64,000 nt of DNA from Prevotella sp. GTDB taxonomy: Bacteria; Bacteroidota; Bacteroidia; Bacteroidales; Bacteroidaceae. Under the pieces are notes generated by a model. It did not search any database. It was not told the DNA's origin and saw nothing but the letters and a program-made list of their open reading frames with translations. Positions within the stretch are counted from its first letter, which is position 1. Each line of letters starts with the position of its first letter. Location: positions 1 through 64,000 of the forward strand of contig JAFZIY010000026.1 in the NCBI GenBank assembly GCA_017554105.1. The letters run 5' to 3'. A program made the translations under genes and the position numbers. This document shows, piece after piece, positions 35,701 to 44,172 of this stretch.

Positions 35701-36225
35701 CAGAATGCTACTGAGACAGTTATCGAGGACATTCCAAAGGCACAGCAGACAGAAACGGAGACTGTGATAGAGGAACCACAGCCCGCAACTATTGTGATAC
35801 CAGAGCCAACGGACAATCTTGACAATCTGGTAATACCTGACGTGCCCGATGTACAGGAAACGACAGTACCGACAGGTACCACCGTGATACCTGATGTTCC
35901 GGAGACAACGACTCCGACACAGACAACAGTTATTCCTGATGTTCAGGATATTCCTGAGACACCTGATGTTCCTCAGACTGTAACAGAACCACAACGACCT
36001 GTGAAGCCACAGCAGCGTGCCACAACGGAAACTCCACAGCAGACAGAGCCTCAGCAGGCCGAGAAACCCGAAGAGCCAGAGGAGCCAGAGGAACAGGAGA
36101 CCGACGACGACGTAATCTATTTCGATGACTTTGGCACTCCGCCAGATACTCCTAAGAACAACAATAAGAATAACAACAATAACTTCGACATCGAAGACGA
36201 ATACTACGACCTCGATGGATTCTAA
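32710..36225 (+). CDS. type IX secretion lipoprotein PorW/SprE-like, TPR-rich
   Basis: A 1171-residue lipoprotein. The signal MKVKESYIAVAIVATLFFTAC has a lipobox, and the next residues STQKNTSSSRWWHSFNARYNTYYNG match the PorW/SprE start. Multiple TPR pairs span about 75-450 and 560-830 (YNPFLWKAWMLMGRSQFYKGDFDEAASTF). In other Bacteroidota this protein links the T9SS motor to the outer-membrane translocon. A Gln-rich stretch lies near 455-475. The last ~235 residues (from about 930) are a disordered Pro/Thr/Glu-rich tail with VIPDVP-type repeats and an Asn-rich end, longer than in P. gingivalis PorW. It precedes porX, the T9SS response regulator. Confidence 0.85.
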   Translation: MKVKESYIAVAIVATLFFTACSTQKNTSSSRWWHSFNARYNTYYNGATAYIDGSLEKENGNKDNFTERIPLYTVSNKGSRELGKGNYEKAIEKAQKAIKQHSIKRKPEWNKSRKKTDKDKEWLNRREYNPFLWKAWMLMGRSQFYKGDFDEAASTFSYMSRLYATQPAIYGKARAWLAKCYIEQDFMYDAEDVITKMRRDSLDWRAVKEWDYTLADYYIHTNQLDQAIPYLRKVIRHEMRRKQKAREWFLMGQLEAELGHNDLAYKAFKHVVRLNPPYELDFNARIAMTEVMARGQSKQMISKLKRMAASDNNKEYLDQVYYAMGNIYLLDNDTTKAIEAYEKGNEKATRSGIEKGVLLLRLGDLYWAREKFSDAKRCYGEAIGLLDKDRKDYEALAYRSKVLDELVPYTEAIHLQDSLQALAKMSETDRNAAIDRVIEALKKKEKEERRAQAEQEAQQQQAQNQGNTGQTQQNTTQQTQNGLWYFYNQMAVNQGKSAFQKLWGRRENVDDWQRVNRTVVAQDDLSQMTEEQRDSLMAAEEANDTIEQKTDSAQNDPHKREYYLAQIPFTEEQVQASNLIIMDGLYHAGVIFKDKLDFLKLSEKHLVRLDNQYPEYEHMDDAYYHLYLLYQRMGMPGTAQSYLAKLQDRYHDSQWTTLLSDPNYEENARFGTMIEDSLYAATYEAFKADRLGEVRRNAETSRTRFPLGANRDKFIFIGGLSKLNAGDADGCLADMNEVVKNYPNSRISELAGMIINGVKAGRQLRGGKFDIGDVWERRSIVLNDSDSIQARQFVPDRQVPHLFMLVYSPDSLQENQLLFEMARYNFTNFMVRNFDMTIDDFEGLHRMHITGFRSYDEALQYARMLYKYEPVARLIKKARGIIISEANLPLLGTNFSYKDYDKFFEKHYSPIKPSTMQLLTEPAEIEYERQEELTTPPEDEDGLYGGGEDNGTTIETGTDVALPEDNQQEVQGTTVPDNNEPAVEETGTTIPDDTETQQNATETVIEDIPKAQQTETETVIEEPQPATIVIPEPTDNLDNLVIPDVPDVQETTVPTGTTVIPDVPETTTPTQTTVIPDVQDIPETPDVPQTVTEPQRPVKPQQRATTETPQQTEPQQAEKPEEPEEPEEQETDDDVIYFDDFGTPPDTPKNNNKNNNNNFDIEDEYYDLDGF

Positions 36226-36291
36226 GGGAGTTAGGAGTTAGAAGTTAGGAATTAGGAATTAGGAGTTGGGTGTTGGTGTATCAATTAAGAA
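36226..36291 (+). repeat. second GAGTTAGGAGTTAG repeat
   Basis: GGGAGTTAGGAGTTAGAAG and GAATTAGGAATTAGGAG units fill the porW-porX gap, ending in TTGGGTGTTGG, which joins to the GGTGATGGG family. Same family as 32227-32307, so both flanks of the small-protein/porW pair carry it. Confidence 0.75.
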
Positions 36292-36301
36292 TTAAACGAC
36301 T

Positions 36302-37867
36302 ATGAGCAACGGACTACTACTATGGGTTGACGATGAGATAGAACTTCTGCGAGCCCACATTATATTCCTTGAGAAAAAAGGATACGAGGTGGTGACGGTT
36401 ACCAATGGTACCGATGCCATCGACCAGTGCAACCAACGCACTTTCGACCTCATCTTGCTCGACGAGATGATGCCGGGACTGAGTGGTCTGGAGACATTGC
36501 AGAAACTGAAAGACATACAACCCGCCACTCCTGTAGTGATGGTGACGAAGAGCGAGGAGGAGAACATCATGAATCAGGCCATAGGGGCGAAGATTGCCGA
36601 CTACCTCATAAAGCCCGTAAATCCCGTGCAGATACTGCTGACTCTAAAGAAGAACATACACCAAAGGGAGATAGTGGCAGAGGTGACTCAGAGCGAGTAT
36701 CAGCAGAGTTTCCAGGACATTGCGGCACAGATAGCAGACTGTAGCACCTATGACGACTGGACCAAGGTGTATAAGTTGCTCGTGAGATGGGAACTGGAAC
36801 TCAACGAGGCCGAGAGTAACATGAAAGAGATGTTGCAGATGCAGAAGGAGGAAGCCAACAATGGCTTCGTGAAGTTCATCAAGAACAACTACCTCGATTG
36901 GGTGGACCCCAAGACGATGCAGACGGTAGAGAGACCTGTGATGAGTCCCGACATCTTCAAGAAAAAGATATTCCCATTGCTTAGCAGCGGCGAGAAGGTG
37001 TTCCTGATAGTCATCGACAACTTCCGATACGACCAGTGGAGGGTGCTCGCACGGGAGATTGGCGACATGTTCGACATCGAGGACGACACCTATTACAGCA
37101 TACTTCCCACGGCAACGCAATATGCACGCAATGCTATTTTCAGCGGACTGATGCCCACGCAGATAGCCGAGATGTTCCCTGAACTGTGGGTCGATGAGGA
37201 CGAGGAGGAAGGAAAGAACCTCAACGAGGAACCGCTGGTGAGGACGCAGATAGAGCGTTTCCGCCGCCGTGACACCTTCTCATATCATAAGATTAACGAC
37301 TCTGCCGGTGCTGAACGCTTCCTCGCACAGTTCAACCAACTGAAGCAGAACGACCTCAACGTGGTTGTAATAAACTTCATCGACATGCTGAGTCACGCAC
37401 GTACAGAGTCGAAGATGGTGCGCGAACTGGCTAATAATGAGTCGGCTTACCGCTCCATAACGCTCAGTTGGTTCCGTCATTCGGTAATGTCAGACCTCCT
37501 GAAGGTACTGGCACAGACCGACTTCACCGTTGTCATCACTACCGACCACGGCAGTATACGCGCCAGCAAACCAGTAAAGATAATCGGTGACCGTAACACG
37601 AACACCAACCTGAGATACAAACTGGGTAAGAACCTCAGTTATAACCCCAAGGAGGTGTTCACCATAAAGAACCCCGCACAGGCACAGTTGCCGGCACCGA
37701 ACCTCAGCACGGCGTATGTCTTCGCCACAGGCAACTCGTTCCTCGCCTACCCTAATAACTACAACTACTATGTTTCCTATTATAAGGACACGTTCCAGCA
37801 TGGCGGTATCTCGATGGAAGAGATTATCGTGCCGCTCGTGACTCTGCGTGGAAGGAAGAGGAAGTGA
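36302..37867 (+). CDS. porX: type IX secretion response regulator PorX
   Basis: A 521-residue cytoplasmic regulator. The CheY-like receiver domain (1-120) has acidic residues D10, D11, phospho-acceptor D54 (LILLDEMMPG) and the Lys of DYLIKPV. After a helical linker (about 120-205) comes an alkaline-phosphatase-like PglZ domain: VFLIVIDNFRYDQW with the metal-binding Asp, NAIFSGLMPTQ with the active Ser/Thr region, VINFIDMLSH, and TTDHGS. PorX with the sensor PorY controls T9SS genes, and the PglZ domain is a phosphodiesterase. Its position directly behind porW is consistent with a joint T9SS role. PorY is not in this window. The length and motifs are complete. Confidence 0.95.
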   Translation: MSNGLLLWVDDEIELLRAHIIFLEKKGYEVVTVTNGTDAIDQCNQRTFDLILLDEMMPGLSGLETLQKLKDIQPATPVVMVTKSEEENIMNQAIGAKIADYLIKPVNPVQILLTLKKNIHQREIVAEVTQSEYQQSFQDIAAQIADCSTYDDWTKVYKLLVRWELELNEAESNMKEMLQMQKEEANNGFVKFIKNNYLDWVDPKTMQTVERPVMSPDIFKKKIFPLLSSGEKVFLIVIDNFRYDQWRVLAREIGDMFDIEDDTYYSILPTATQYARNAIFSGLMPTQIAEMFPELWVDEDEEEGKNLNEEPLVRTQIERFRRRDTFSYHKINDSAGAERFLAQFNQLKQNDLNVVVINFIDMLSHARTESKMVRELANNESAYRSITLSWFRHSVMSDLLKVLAQTDFTVVITTDHGSIRASKPVKIIGDRNTNTNLRYKLGKNLSYNPKEVFTIKNPAQAQLPAPNLSTAYVFATGNSFLAYPNNYNYYVSYYKDTFQHGGISMEEIIVPLVTLRGRKRK

Positions 37868-37911
37868 TTTGGTTCTTATAGGTTATAGGGGGAGAAATAA
37901 AAACAAAAAAG

Positions 37912-38322
37912 ATGGAAATAAGAATAAAAGATATCAGCGAGATAAGGAGTGCGGCACGTGAGTTCATCGACAACATGCCAGCAGGCAAGGTGTATGCCTT
38001 CTACGGAAAAATGGGCGCCGGCAAGACGACGTTCATCAAGGCGATATGCGAGGAGATGGGTGTTGACGACGTAATAACCTCCCCCACTTTCGCCATCGTA
38101 AACGAATATGAGACAAACGAGGGTGACACCATCTACCACTTCGACTTCTATCGCATAAAGAAACTCGACGAGGTCTATGACATGGGCTATGAGGAATACT
38201 TCTACAGCGGAAACTTTTGTTTCATAGAATGGCCCGAACTCATCGAGGACCTGTTGCCTGAGGATGCCACGAAAGTGACTATAACAGAGGCAGAAGACGG
38301 CTCAAGGGTAATTACTTTCTGA
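37912..38322 (+). CDS. tsaE: tRNA threonylcarbamoyladenosine biosynthesis protein TsaE
   Basis: A 136-residue ATPase of the t6A37 tRNA-modification complex with TsaB and TsaD. The Walker A motif is YGKMGAGKTT (G32-T40); the family blocks ITSPTFAIVNEY, HFDFYRIK and FIEWPELI are present. It starts 44 nt after porX and is probably the last gene of that transcript. It is followed immediately by the TTACCA palindrome array, whose first arm starts one base after the stop codon. Confidence 0.95.
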   Translation: MEIRIKDISEIRSAAREFIDNMPAGKVYAFYGKMGAGKTTFIKAICEEMGVDDVITSPTFAIVNEYETNEGDTIYHFDFYRIKKLDEVYDMGYEEYFYSGNFCFIEWPELIEDLLPEDATKVTITEAEDGSRVITF

Positions 38323-38461
38323 TTACCAAAACGACCACAGATTTTTGGTAAATGTCTTACCAGCCATTGGTAACGTCATTACCAGGCATCGGTAATCGCG
38401 TTACCAGATACATGTAATAAAGTTACCAGCCGCTGGTAACATCCTTACCAACGGCTGGTGA
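38323..38461. repeat. array of 17-bp TTACCA-N5-TGGTAA palindromes with 22-bp period
   Basis: Five 17-bp units start at 38357, 38379, 38401, 38423 and 38445, each 22 bp apart with 5-bp spacers (CGTCA between 1 and 2 after AA, then TCGCG, TAAAG, CATCC). Outer arms TTACCA/TGGTAA are kept (unit 3 ends ATGTAA, unit 2 CGGTAA, unit 5 TGGTGA), inner five bases vary. A sixth, wider hairpin (TTACCAAAA 38323-38331 with TTTTGGTAA 38343-38351) precedes them. The array fills the convergent gap between tsaE and trxA. Confidence 0.95.
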
Positions 38462-38487
38462 CAAATCAAGTATAATACTTCCTGCTA

Positions 38488-38802
38488 TTAAAGCAGGGTT
38501 TCAAACTTCTGACGCAGTACACCGGCAGGAGCGGAACCCACATGACGGTCAACCTCGACACCATCCTTAAAGAAGATTATCGTAGGTACACTGCGTATGC
38601 CCAGTTCGGCTGCCAGGTCGTCACTCTCCTCGACATCGCACTTGCCGACAACAAGTTTTCCGTCAAACTCATCGGCCAACTGCGATACGATAGGACCAAT
38701 CATTCGACAAGGACCACACCATGTAGCCCAGAAATCAACTACCAATGGCAATGAGCCATTCTTGTAACTCTCAAAGTTCTCTTGTGTGATATTTACTTCC
38801 AT
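38488..38802 (-). CDS. trxA: thioredoxin
   Basis: A 104-residue thioredoxin, a general disulphide reductant. The active site is W28-C-G-P-C32 and the cis-Pro is in VPTIIFF. The length is normal and there is no signal peptide, so it acts in the cytoplasm. It is 98 nt downstream of dnaE on the same strand, possibly with its own promoter; none was clear. Its 3' end faces tsaE across the palindrome array. Confidence 0.95.
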   Translation of the reverse strand: MEVNITQENFESYKNGSLPLVVDFWATWCGPCRMIGPIVSQLADEFDGKLVVGKCDVEESDDLAAELGIRSVPTIIFFKDGVEVDRHVGSAPAGVLRQKFETLL

Positions 38803-38900
38803 TTTCGTTATTATTTATTTGTTCAACAATAGTCTGTCTATCAATACTTAATGCAAAGAACATGCCAACAGCCTCAACGCATCGTTTCATGGCGGACATG

Positions 38901-41900
38901 TCAATTTGTCGCTATGTCATACTCGAACATGTCATTGTCTTCAAGGTATGAAATCAACTCATGCGAGAGTTTCACGCCTTTTGTCTTTGAGCGCAATGTC
39001 ACGGATGTGTTATTCTCTACGTCGATAATCTTGAAATAGACCTCCACCTTCCCAGAATTACCGTCGATGATTCCGCAAAGGTCCTCAACAACCTGTGTAT
39101 TAAGGTCCAACGAGCGAATGGCAATGGTGATATGGTCGATGCTATTATCCTTCACCGTGCTAAGCAACTGTATGTTATTGACTCTGAGACGTAAAACACC
39201 ACTGCCCCTATAGCGTTCCACCACGCTGGCCGTGACATATACGGTATTGCCCTGCTGCAGCATACCACTCCATCTGCCCCATTCCTCACCGAAGAAACGC
39301 ATCTCACCGGAGCCGTCATAATCCTCTATGGTGACAAAACCACATGGAATACCATCCTTGTTGAAACGGTTTACCACATCCGTTACGATGCCACCGAACG
39401 TCAAAGTATGACGATTCTTAAGCGTATCAACGTCTGCAATCTCTGAGCAATGGGTGTTACACATCTTTCGCAGCACCACCGAATAGTCGTCGAGAGGATG
39501 TGCCGAGAGGTAAATGCCCACAAGTTCACGTTCCTTGTTAAGACGCTCTATGTTGCTCCACGGCTCTGCCTGTGGTGGTTTTGGCGACGCAATCTCGATG
39601 TCGCCGAAATCACCGAAGAGGGAGTGCTCCATCTGTTTCTTCGCGTTTACGTAGTTCTGACCGTAGCGCACCAGAGAGTCGATGTAACTCTCTCCCCTCT
39701 TGTCGGGCGCAAAGAACTGCTCACGCTTTATGCCGAAACTGTCGAAGCCGCCACTCAATGCCAGCACCTCGTATGCCTTGCGGTTCACCACACTTCCCAT
39801 TCGCTCGGCAAAGTCGATGATAGAGGTGAACGGTCCGTTCTTCTCTCGCTCCGCGATGATTGCCAACGTCGCTGACTCGCCCATGCCTTTCACTCCACCA
39901 AGACCGAAGCGTATCTCGCCGTTCTTGTTGACACCGAACTTCTCATAACTCTCGTTGACGTCAGGTCCCATCGTGAGAATACCCATCGACTTGCACTCGT
40001 CCATCAGTTTTGTTATTTCCTTTATGTCGTCCTTACGGCGACTCATGATGGCAGCCATGAACTCCGCAGGATAGTTAGCCTTGAGATATGCAGTCTGGAA
40101 AGCCACCCACGAGTAGCATGCCGCATGCGACTTATTGAACGCATAGGAAGCGAACTTCTCCCAGTCAGACCATATCTTCTCAAGCACCTTAGGGTCGTGG
40201 CCGTTTTTCTTGCCACCCTCGATGAACTTAGGCTTCATCGCGTCAACGATGTCCTTTTTCTTCTTACCCATCGCCTTACGCAGGGCATCGCTCTCACCGC
40301 GGGTGAAGTCGGCAAGAAGGCGTGACAGCAACATCACCTGCTCCTGATAAACCGTGATGCCATAGGTGTCCTTCAGGTATTTCTCCATCACAGGTATGTC
40401 GTATGTAATGGGTTCCTCGCCATGCTTACGGCGTATGAACTGAGGGATGTAGTCCATTGGTCCCGGACGGTAGAGGGCGTTCATGGCTATGAGGTCCTCG
40501 AACACCGTTGGTTTCAGTTGTCTCAGATACTTCTGCATTCCCGCCGACTCAAACTGGAACGTACCTATCGTACGTCCTTCCTGATAAAGTTGATATGTCT
40601 TCGGGTCATCGATAGGAATATTATCGAGGTCGACGTCTATGCCTCGTGTCATCTTGATGTTGGCACACGCCTCCTTCAACTCCGACAGTGTTTTCAGTCC
40701 GAGGAAGTCCATCTTGATAAGTCCTGTGGACTCTATGACATGTCCGTCATACTGAGTGCAGTTGGTCTTTGTTCCCTTAAAGTCCGGGTCGTCGGCAGTG
40801 GACACAGGCACATGGTCGCTGATGGGGTCACGGCAGATGATGAAGCCGCAGGCATGGATACCCGTGCCTCGTACCGTACCCTCGAGCATCTTGGCATATT
40901 TGATAGTGTTCGAAAGAGTGGTGTCGTTCGAGACCTCTGCCTCACGCAGTTCGGGAGTGCACTTGATGGCATTGGGCAGATTCATCTTCATGCCGTCAGG
41001 CAGACGGTCGGGGATGGCCTTGCACAAAGCATTGGAGATGCTCAGCGGCACCTTCTCCACTCGTGCCACGTCCTTGATGGAGTTTTTCGTTGCCATCGAG
41101 GCGTAGGTAATGATGTGGGCGCAGTTCTCGTGACCATACTTATCCTCCACCCATTTCAGCACCTTTCCGCGTCCGTCATCATCGAAGTCGGTATCGATAT
41201 CAGGCAGTGAGATACGGTCGGGATTGAGGAAACGCTCGAACAGAAGGTCATATTTCAGAGGGTCTATCTTGGTGATTCCAAGACAATAGGCCACCACACT
41301 ACCTGCTGCGGAGCCACGTCCCGGTCCCACCATGACACCGAGTTCGTCGCGCGCCGAGTTGATGAAGTCCTGCACTATGAGGAAGTATCCAGGGAAACCC
41401 ATCGTCTTCATTATGTGCAGTTCGAACTTCACGCGCTCCACCACCTCGTCGGGAATGGGCTTGCCATAGCGTCGCTCCGCTCCCTCATAGGCCAGTTTCG
41501 CAAGATAGTCTGCCTCGAACTTGATGCGATAGAGTTTCTCATAGCCACCTAGTTTACTTATCTTCTTCTCGCCTTCCTCGGGTGACAGTTGGTTCTGTCC
41601 GTTCTCGTCAGAGGTGAACTCGTCGTAGAGTTGCTGCTCGGTGAAATTCTTTCGCCACTCCTCTTCTGTTCCGAACGACTCGGGAATGGGGAAGAACGGC
41701 ATTATGGGGTCGTGGTCGAGACTGTAAATCTCCACCTTGTCGAGAATCTCGATGGTGTTTGCCATCGCCTCGGGAACATCAGAGAACACCTCCCACATCT
41801 CCTCCTTTGTCTTGAACCATTCCTGCTTAGAATAGAGCATTCGAGTGGGATCGTCAATGTCCTTGCCTGTAGAGATGCACAACAGGTGGTCGTGTGCCTC

Positions 41901-42611
41901 GGCGTTTTCCTTGTCAACGAAATGGGCATCGTTGGTACACACGAGTTTGATGCCATATTCCTGCGCAAGTTCTATCAACACCTTGTTGGCCTTCTGCTGT
42001 AAGGGGAAGGTCTCACGGTTTGCCCTTATCGTGGGGTCTTTCACCTCATGGCGCTGCAACTCCAGATAATAGTCGTCGCCAAAGACTCGATGATACCACT
42101 CGATGGCCTCACGCGCACCCGCTATGTCGTCCTGCAGTATCTTGGCAGGCACTTCTCCTGCAATACATGCCGAACACACGATGAGGTCCTCATGATAGCG
42201 CTCAAGGTCGGCACGGTCGGTTCTTGGTCTCATATAGAAACCGTCAACCCATGCGTTGCTCACCAGTTTTATAAGGTTCCTATAGCCATGCTCGTTCTTT
42301 GCAAGCACGATAAGGTGATAGCCTCCCATGTCTTGCTTGCCTTCCATCTGCTCCTTCGGACCATGCTTAGCCACATACATCTCACAGCCGAAGATAGGCT
42401 TGAACGGCTCAAGTCCTTCCTTCTTGCGTTTCTTGTTCACGCCACCTACATAGTCGTGAAACTCCTTTATACCGAACATGTCGCCGTGGTCGGTAATCGC
42501 CATGCCCCGCTGACCGTCGGCTATCGCCTTGTCAACCAGATTCTTAATCTTCGACTGGCCGTCAAGAATTGAGTAGTAAGTATGTACGTGCAGATGTATG
42601 AAGTCTTCCAT
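38901..42611 (-). CDS. dnaE: DNA polymerase III alpha subunit
   Basis: A 1236-residue replicative polymerase. The N-terminal PHP domain starts FIHLHVHTYYSILDG. The palm contains GPGRGSAAGSVVAY and the catalytic Asp motif LPDIDTDFDDDGRGKV; fingers and the beta-clamp-binding region follow, then helix-hairpin-helix (KGMGESATLAII) and the OB-fold (LTFGGIVTDVVNRFNKDG). The start at 42611 (MEDFIHLH) fits the family; the frame is open 11 codons upstream through the promoter. It is divergent from psd. Confidence 0.97.
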   Translation of the reverse strand: MEDFIHLHVHTYYSILDGQSKIKNLVDKAIADGQRGMAITDHGDMFGIKEFHDYVGGVNKKRKKEGLEPFKPIFGCEMYVAKHGPKEQMEGKQDMGGYHLIVLAKNEHGYRNLIKLVSNAWVDGFYMRPRTDRADLERYHEDLIVCSACIAGEVPAKILQDDIAGAREAIEWYHRVFGDDYYLELQRHEVKDPTIRANRETFPLQQKANKVLIELAQEYGIKLVCTNDAHFVDKENAEAHDHLLCISTGKDIDDPTRMLYSKQEWFKTKEEMWEVFSDVPEAMANTIEILDKVEIYSLDHDPIMPFFPIPESFGTEEEWRKNFTEQQLYDEFTSDENGQNQLSPEEGEKKISKLGGYEKLYRIKFEADYLAKLAYEGAERRYGKPIPDEVVERVKFELHIMKTMGFPGYFLIVQDFINSARDELGVMVGPGRGSAAGSVVAYCLGITKIDPLKYDLLFERFLNPDRISLPDIDTDFDDDGRGKVLKWVEDKYGHENCAHIITYASMATKNSIKDVARVEKVPLSISNALCKAIPDRLPDGMKMNLPNAIKCTPELREAEVSNDTTLSNTIKYAKMLEGTVRGTGIHACGFIICRDPISDHVPVSTADDPDFKGTKTNCTQYDGHVIESTGLIKMDFLGLKTLSELKEACANIKMTRGIDVDLDNIPIDDPKTYQLYQEGRTIGTFQFESAGMQKYLRQLKPTVFEDLIAMNALYRPGPMDYIPQFIRRKHGEEPITYDIPVMEKYLKDTYGITVYQEQVMLLSRLLADFTRGESDALRKAMGKKKKDIVDAMKPKFIEGGKKNGHDPKVLEKIWSDWEKFASYAFNKSHAACYSWVAFQTAYLKANYPAEFMAAIMSRRKDDIKEITKLMDECKSMGILTMGPDVNESYEKFGVNKNGEIRFGLGGVKGMGESATLAIIAEREKNGPFTSIIDFAERMGSVVNRKAYEVLALSGGFDSFGIKREQFFAPDKRGESYIDSLVRYGQNYVNAKKQMEHSLFGDFGDIEIASPKPPQAEPWSNIERLNKERELVGIYLSAHPLDDYSVVLRKMCNTHCSEIADVDTLKNRHTLTFGGIVTDVVNRFNKDGIPCGFVTIEDYDGSGEMRFFGEEWGRWSGMLQQGNTVYVTASVVERYRGSGVLRLRVNNIQLLSTVKDNSIDHITIAIRSLDLNTQVVEDLCGIIDGNSGKVEVYFKIIDVENNTSVTLRSKTKGVKLSHELISYLEDNDMFEYDIATN

Positions 42612-42641
42612 GATGAGATATTTCTTGTATATTTTGAGCGT

Positions 42642-42649
42642 CAAAGTTA
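42642..42649 (-). promoter_or_regulatory. -7 element of dnaE
   Basis: TAACTTTG on the minus strand, 30 nt before the ATG at 42611. Confidence 0.6.
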
Positions 42650-42714
42650 CTGATTTTTATCCACACCTCCAAACAAAAAGCAGCGAAAAATTACTCGTTG
42701 TCAATATTATTTTG

Positions 42715-42722
42715 TAACTTTG
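42715..42722 (+). promoter_or_regulatory. -7 element of psd
   Basis: TAACTTTG followed by C, 28 nt before the ATG at 42751. TTG at 42698-42700 is only 14 nt upstream, so the -33 box is uncertain. Confidence 0.6.
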
Positions 42723-42750
42723 CACGCGAATTGTGTACATACATACAATT

Positions 42751-43437
42751 ATGGGAAAAAGAATAAAGAAGTTGAAGAACGTCAGACTACACCGTGAAGG
42801 CACAGACACACTGATTTACGGGGCTTTCATAATCATTGCCGTGGCTGTCATCCTGTGGAGAGCGTTCGACACCAAGATACCTTTCTGGATTTTCTCCGTC
42901 ATCTTTGGCGCGCTATATCTTATCGTCGTCAATTTCTACCGATGCCCAAAGAGGTTCTTCGACGGCGACACCACCGGCATAGTGGTTGCGCCTGCCGACG
43001 GGAAAGTGGTGGTCATTGAGGAAGTAGAGGAACAAACCTACTTTCACGACCGCCGTATGATGATAAGCATCTTCATGAGTCCCCTCAACGTTCACGCCAA
43101 CTGGTTCCCTGTTGACGGACGGGTGAAGTTCGTGAAGCATTTCAACGGCAACTACCACAAGGCATGGTTGCCAAAGGCAAGCGAAGAAAACGAGCACGCA
43201 GACATAATGCTCGAACTGGACGACGGCCGCGAGGTGCTGGTAAGACAGATTGCCGGTGCTATGGCACGCCGCATCGTGACCTATGCAAAGGAGGACGAGG
43301 ACTGCTATATCGATGAGCACCTGGGCTTCATAAAACTCGGTTCACGCGTTGATGTTTTCCTGCCCGCTGACTGTGAGGTATGCGTAAAGATGAACCAATC
43401 GACCACCGGCGACCAGACCGTAATAGCACGTATCTGA
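42751..43437 (+). CDS. psd: phosphatidylserine decarboxylase proenzyme
   Basis: A 228-residue inner-membrane-associated enzyme that turns phosphatidylserine into phosphatidylethanolamine. It is the short archaeal-type form. TM helices lie in residues about 20-60. The proenzyme cleaves itself before the Ser of KLGSRVDVF near the C-terminus, creating the pyruvoyl group. [16 protein letters not shown] is a family block containing the His. Start 42751 (MGKRIKK) follows the promoter. It is followed after 4 nt by pssA, its substrate-supplying enzyme. Confidence 0.95.
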   Translation: MGKRIKKLKNVRLHREGTDTLIYGAFIIIAVAVILWRAFDTKIPFWIFSVIFGALYLIVVNFYRCPKRFFDGDTTGIVVAPADGKVVVIEEVEEQTYFHDRRMMISIFMSPLNVHANWFPVDGRVKFVKHFNGNYHKAWLPKASEENEHADIMLELDDGREVLVRQIAGAMARRIVTYAKEDEDCYIDEHLGFIKLGSRVDVFLPADCEVCVKMNQSTTGDQTVIARI

Positions 43438-43441
43438 GAAA

Positions 43442-44167
43442 ATGGCAAATATTATAACCCGAAACATACCGAACTCGATTACCTGCTGTAACCTCATCAG
43501 CGGCTGCATTGCCACGGCATACGCCTTCGCAGGCAATCCGAGGATGGCGCTGCTGTTCATCGTTATCGGTGCGGTGTTCGACTTCTTCGACGGTATGTCG
43601 GCACGACTGCTCGGGGTTAGTTCACCTATAGGCAAGGAACTTGACTCACTCGCTGACGATGTTACATTCGGTGTGGCGCCATCAACAATGGTATTCACGC
43701 TTCTTTCAACGCTCAACTACCCTGCCTCGCTCGAACCATTTCGCCCTATTCTGCCTTATGCGGCATTCCTGATGGCGGCATTCTCGGCACTCCGACTGGC
43801 AAAGTTCAACCTCGACGAGCGTCAGACAATGGGATTCATCGGACTCCCCACACCTGCCAACGCCCTCTTCTGGGGTGCACTGATAGTAGGGATAGGTTCA
43901 TATCTGGAACGCTATGACTGGACCGTCTTCCCTATCCTGTTCATGCTCTTGGTATCGTGCTACCTGCTGATATCCGAGATTCCTATGTTCGCACTTAAGT
44001 TCAAGCACTGGAGTTGGCAGGGAAACGAAGTGAAATACATCTTCCTGATGACATGCATTCCGCTGCTCGGCTTCTTCGGACTCGTCGGTTTAGCGATAAT
44101 CATTGCATGGTATGTCGTGCTGTCACTCATCGTGTGGCTGCTCAATAATAAGAAACAAGAAAACTAA
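43442..44167 (+). CDS. pssA: CDP-diacylglycerol-serine O-phosphatidyltransferase
   Basis: A 241-residue integral membrane enzyme making phosphatidylserine from CDP-diacylglycerol and serine. The CDP-alcohol phosphotransferase motif is complete: DFFDGMSARLLGVSSPIGKE then LDSLADD (D-G-x2-A-R-x8-G-x3-D-x3-D). About eight TM helices. The order psd, pssA, DUF4834 is conserved in Bacteroidales, and the three genes are nearly contiguous. Confidence 0.95.
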   Translation: MANIITRNIPNSITCCNLISGCIATAYAFAGNPRMALLFIVIGAVFDFFDGMSARLLGVSSPIGKELDSLADDVTFGVAPSTMVFTLLSTLNYPASLEPFRPILPYAAFLMAAFSALRLAKFNLDERQTMGFIGLPTPANALFWGALIVGIGSYLERYDWTVFPILFMLLVSCYLLISEIPMFALKFKHWSWQGNEVKYIFLMTCIPLLGFFGLVGLAIIIAWYVVLSLIVWLLNNKKQEN

Positions 44168-44172
44168 AAGAC

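Noticed and set aside
35140..35994. 284-residue minus-strand open frame
   Set aside because: Shadow of the low-complexity tail of the PorW gene; Leu/Cys/Arg-rich and not protein-like.
38357..38461. The TTACCA array as a CRISPR
   Set aside because: Units are 17 bp, spacers only 5 bp, and each unit is a palindrome with a variable centre. No cas genes are in the window.
40422..41210. 262-residue plus-strand open frame
   Set aside because: Shadow of dnaE on the opposite strand with no motif or ribosome site.
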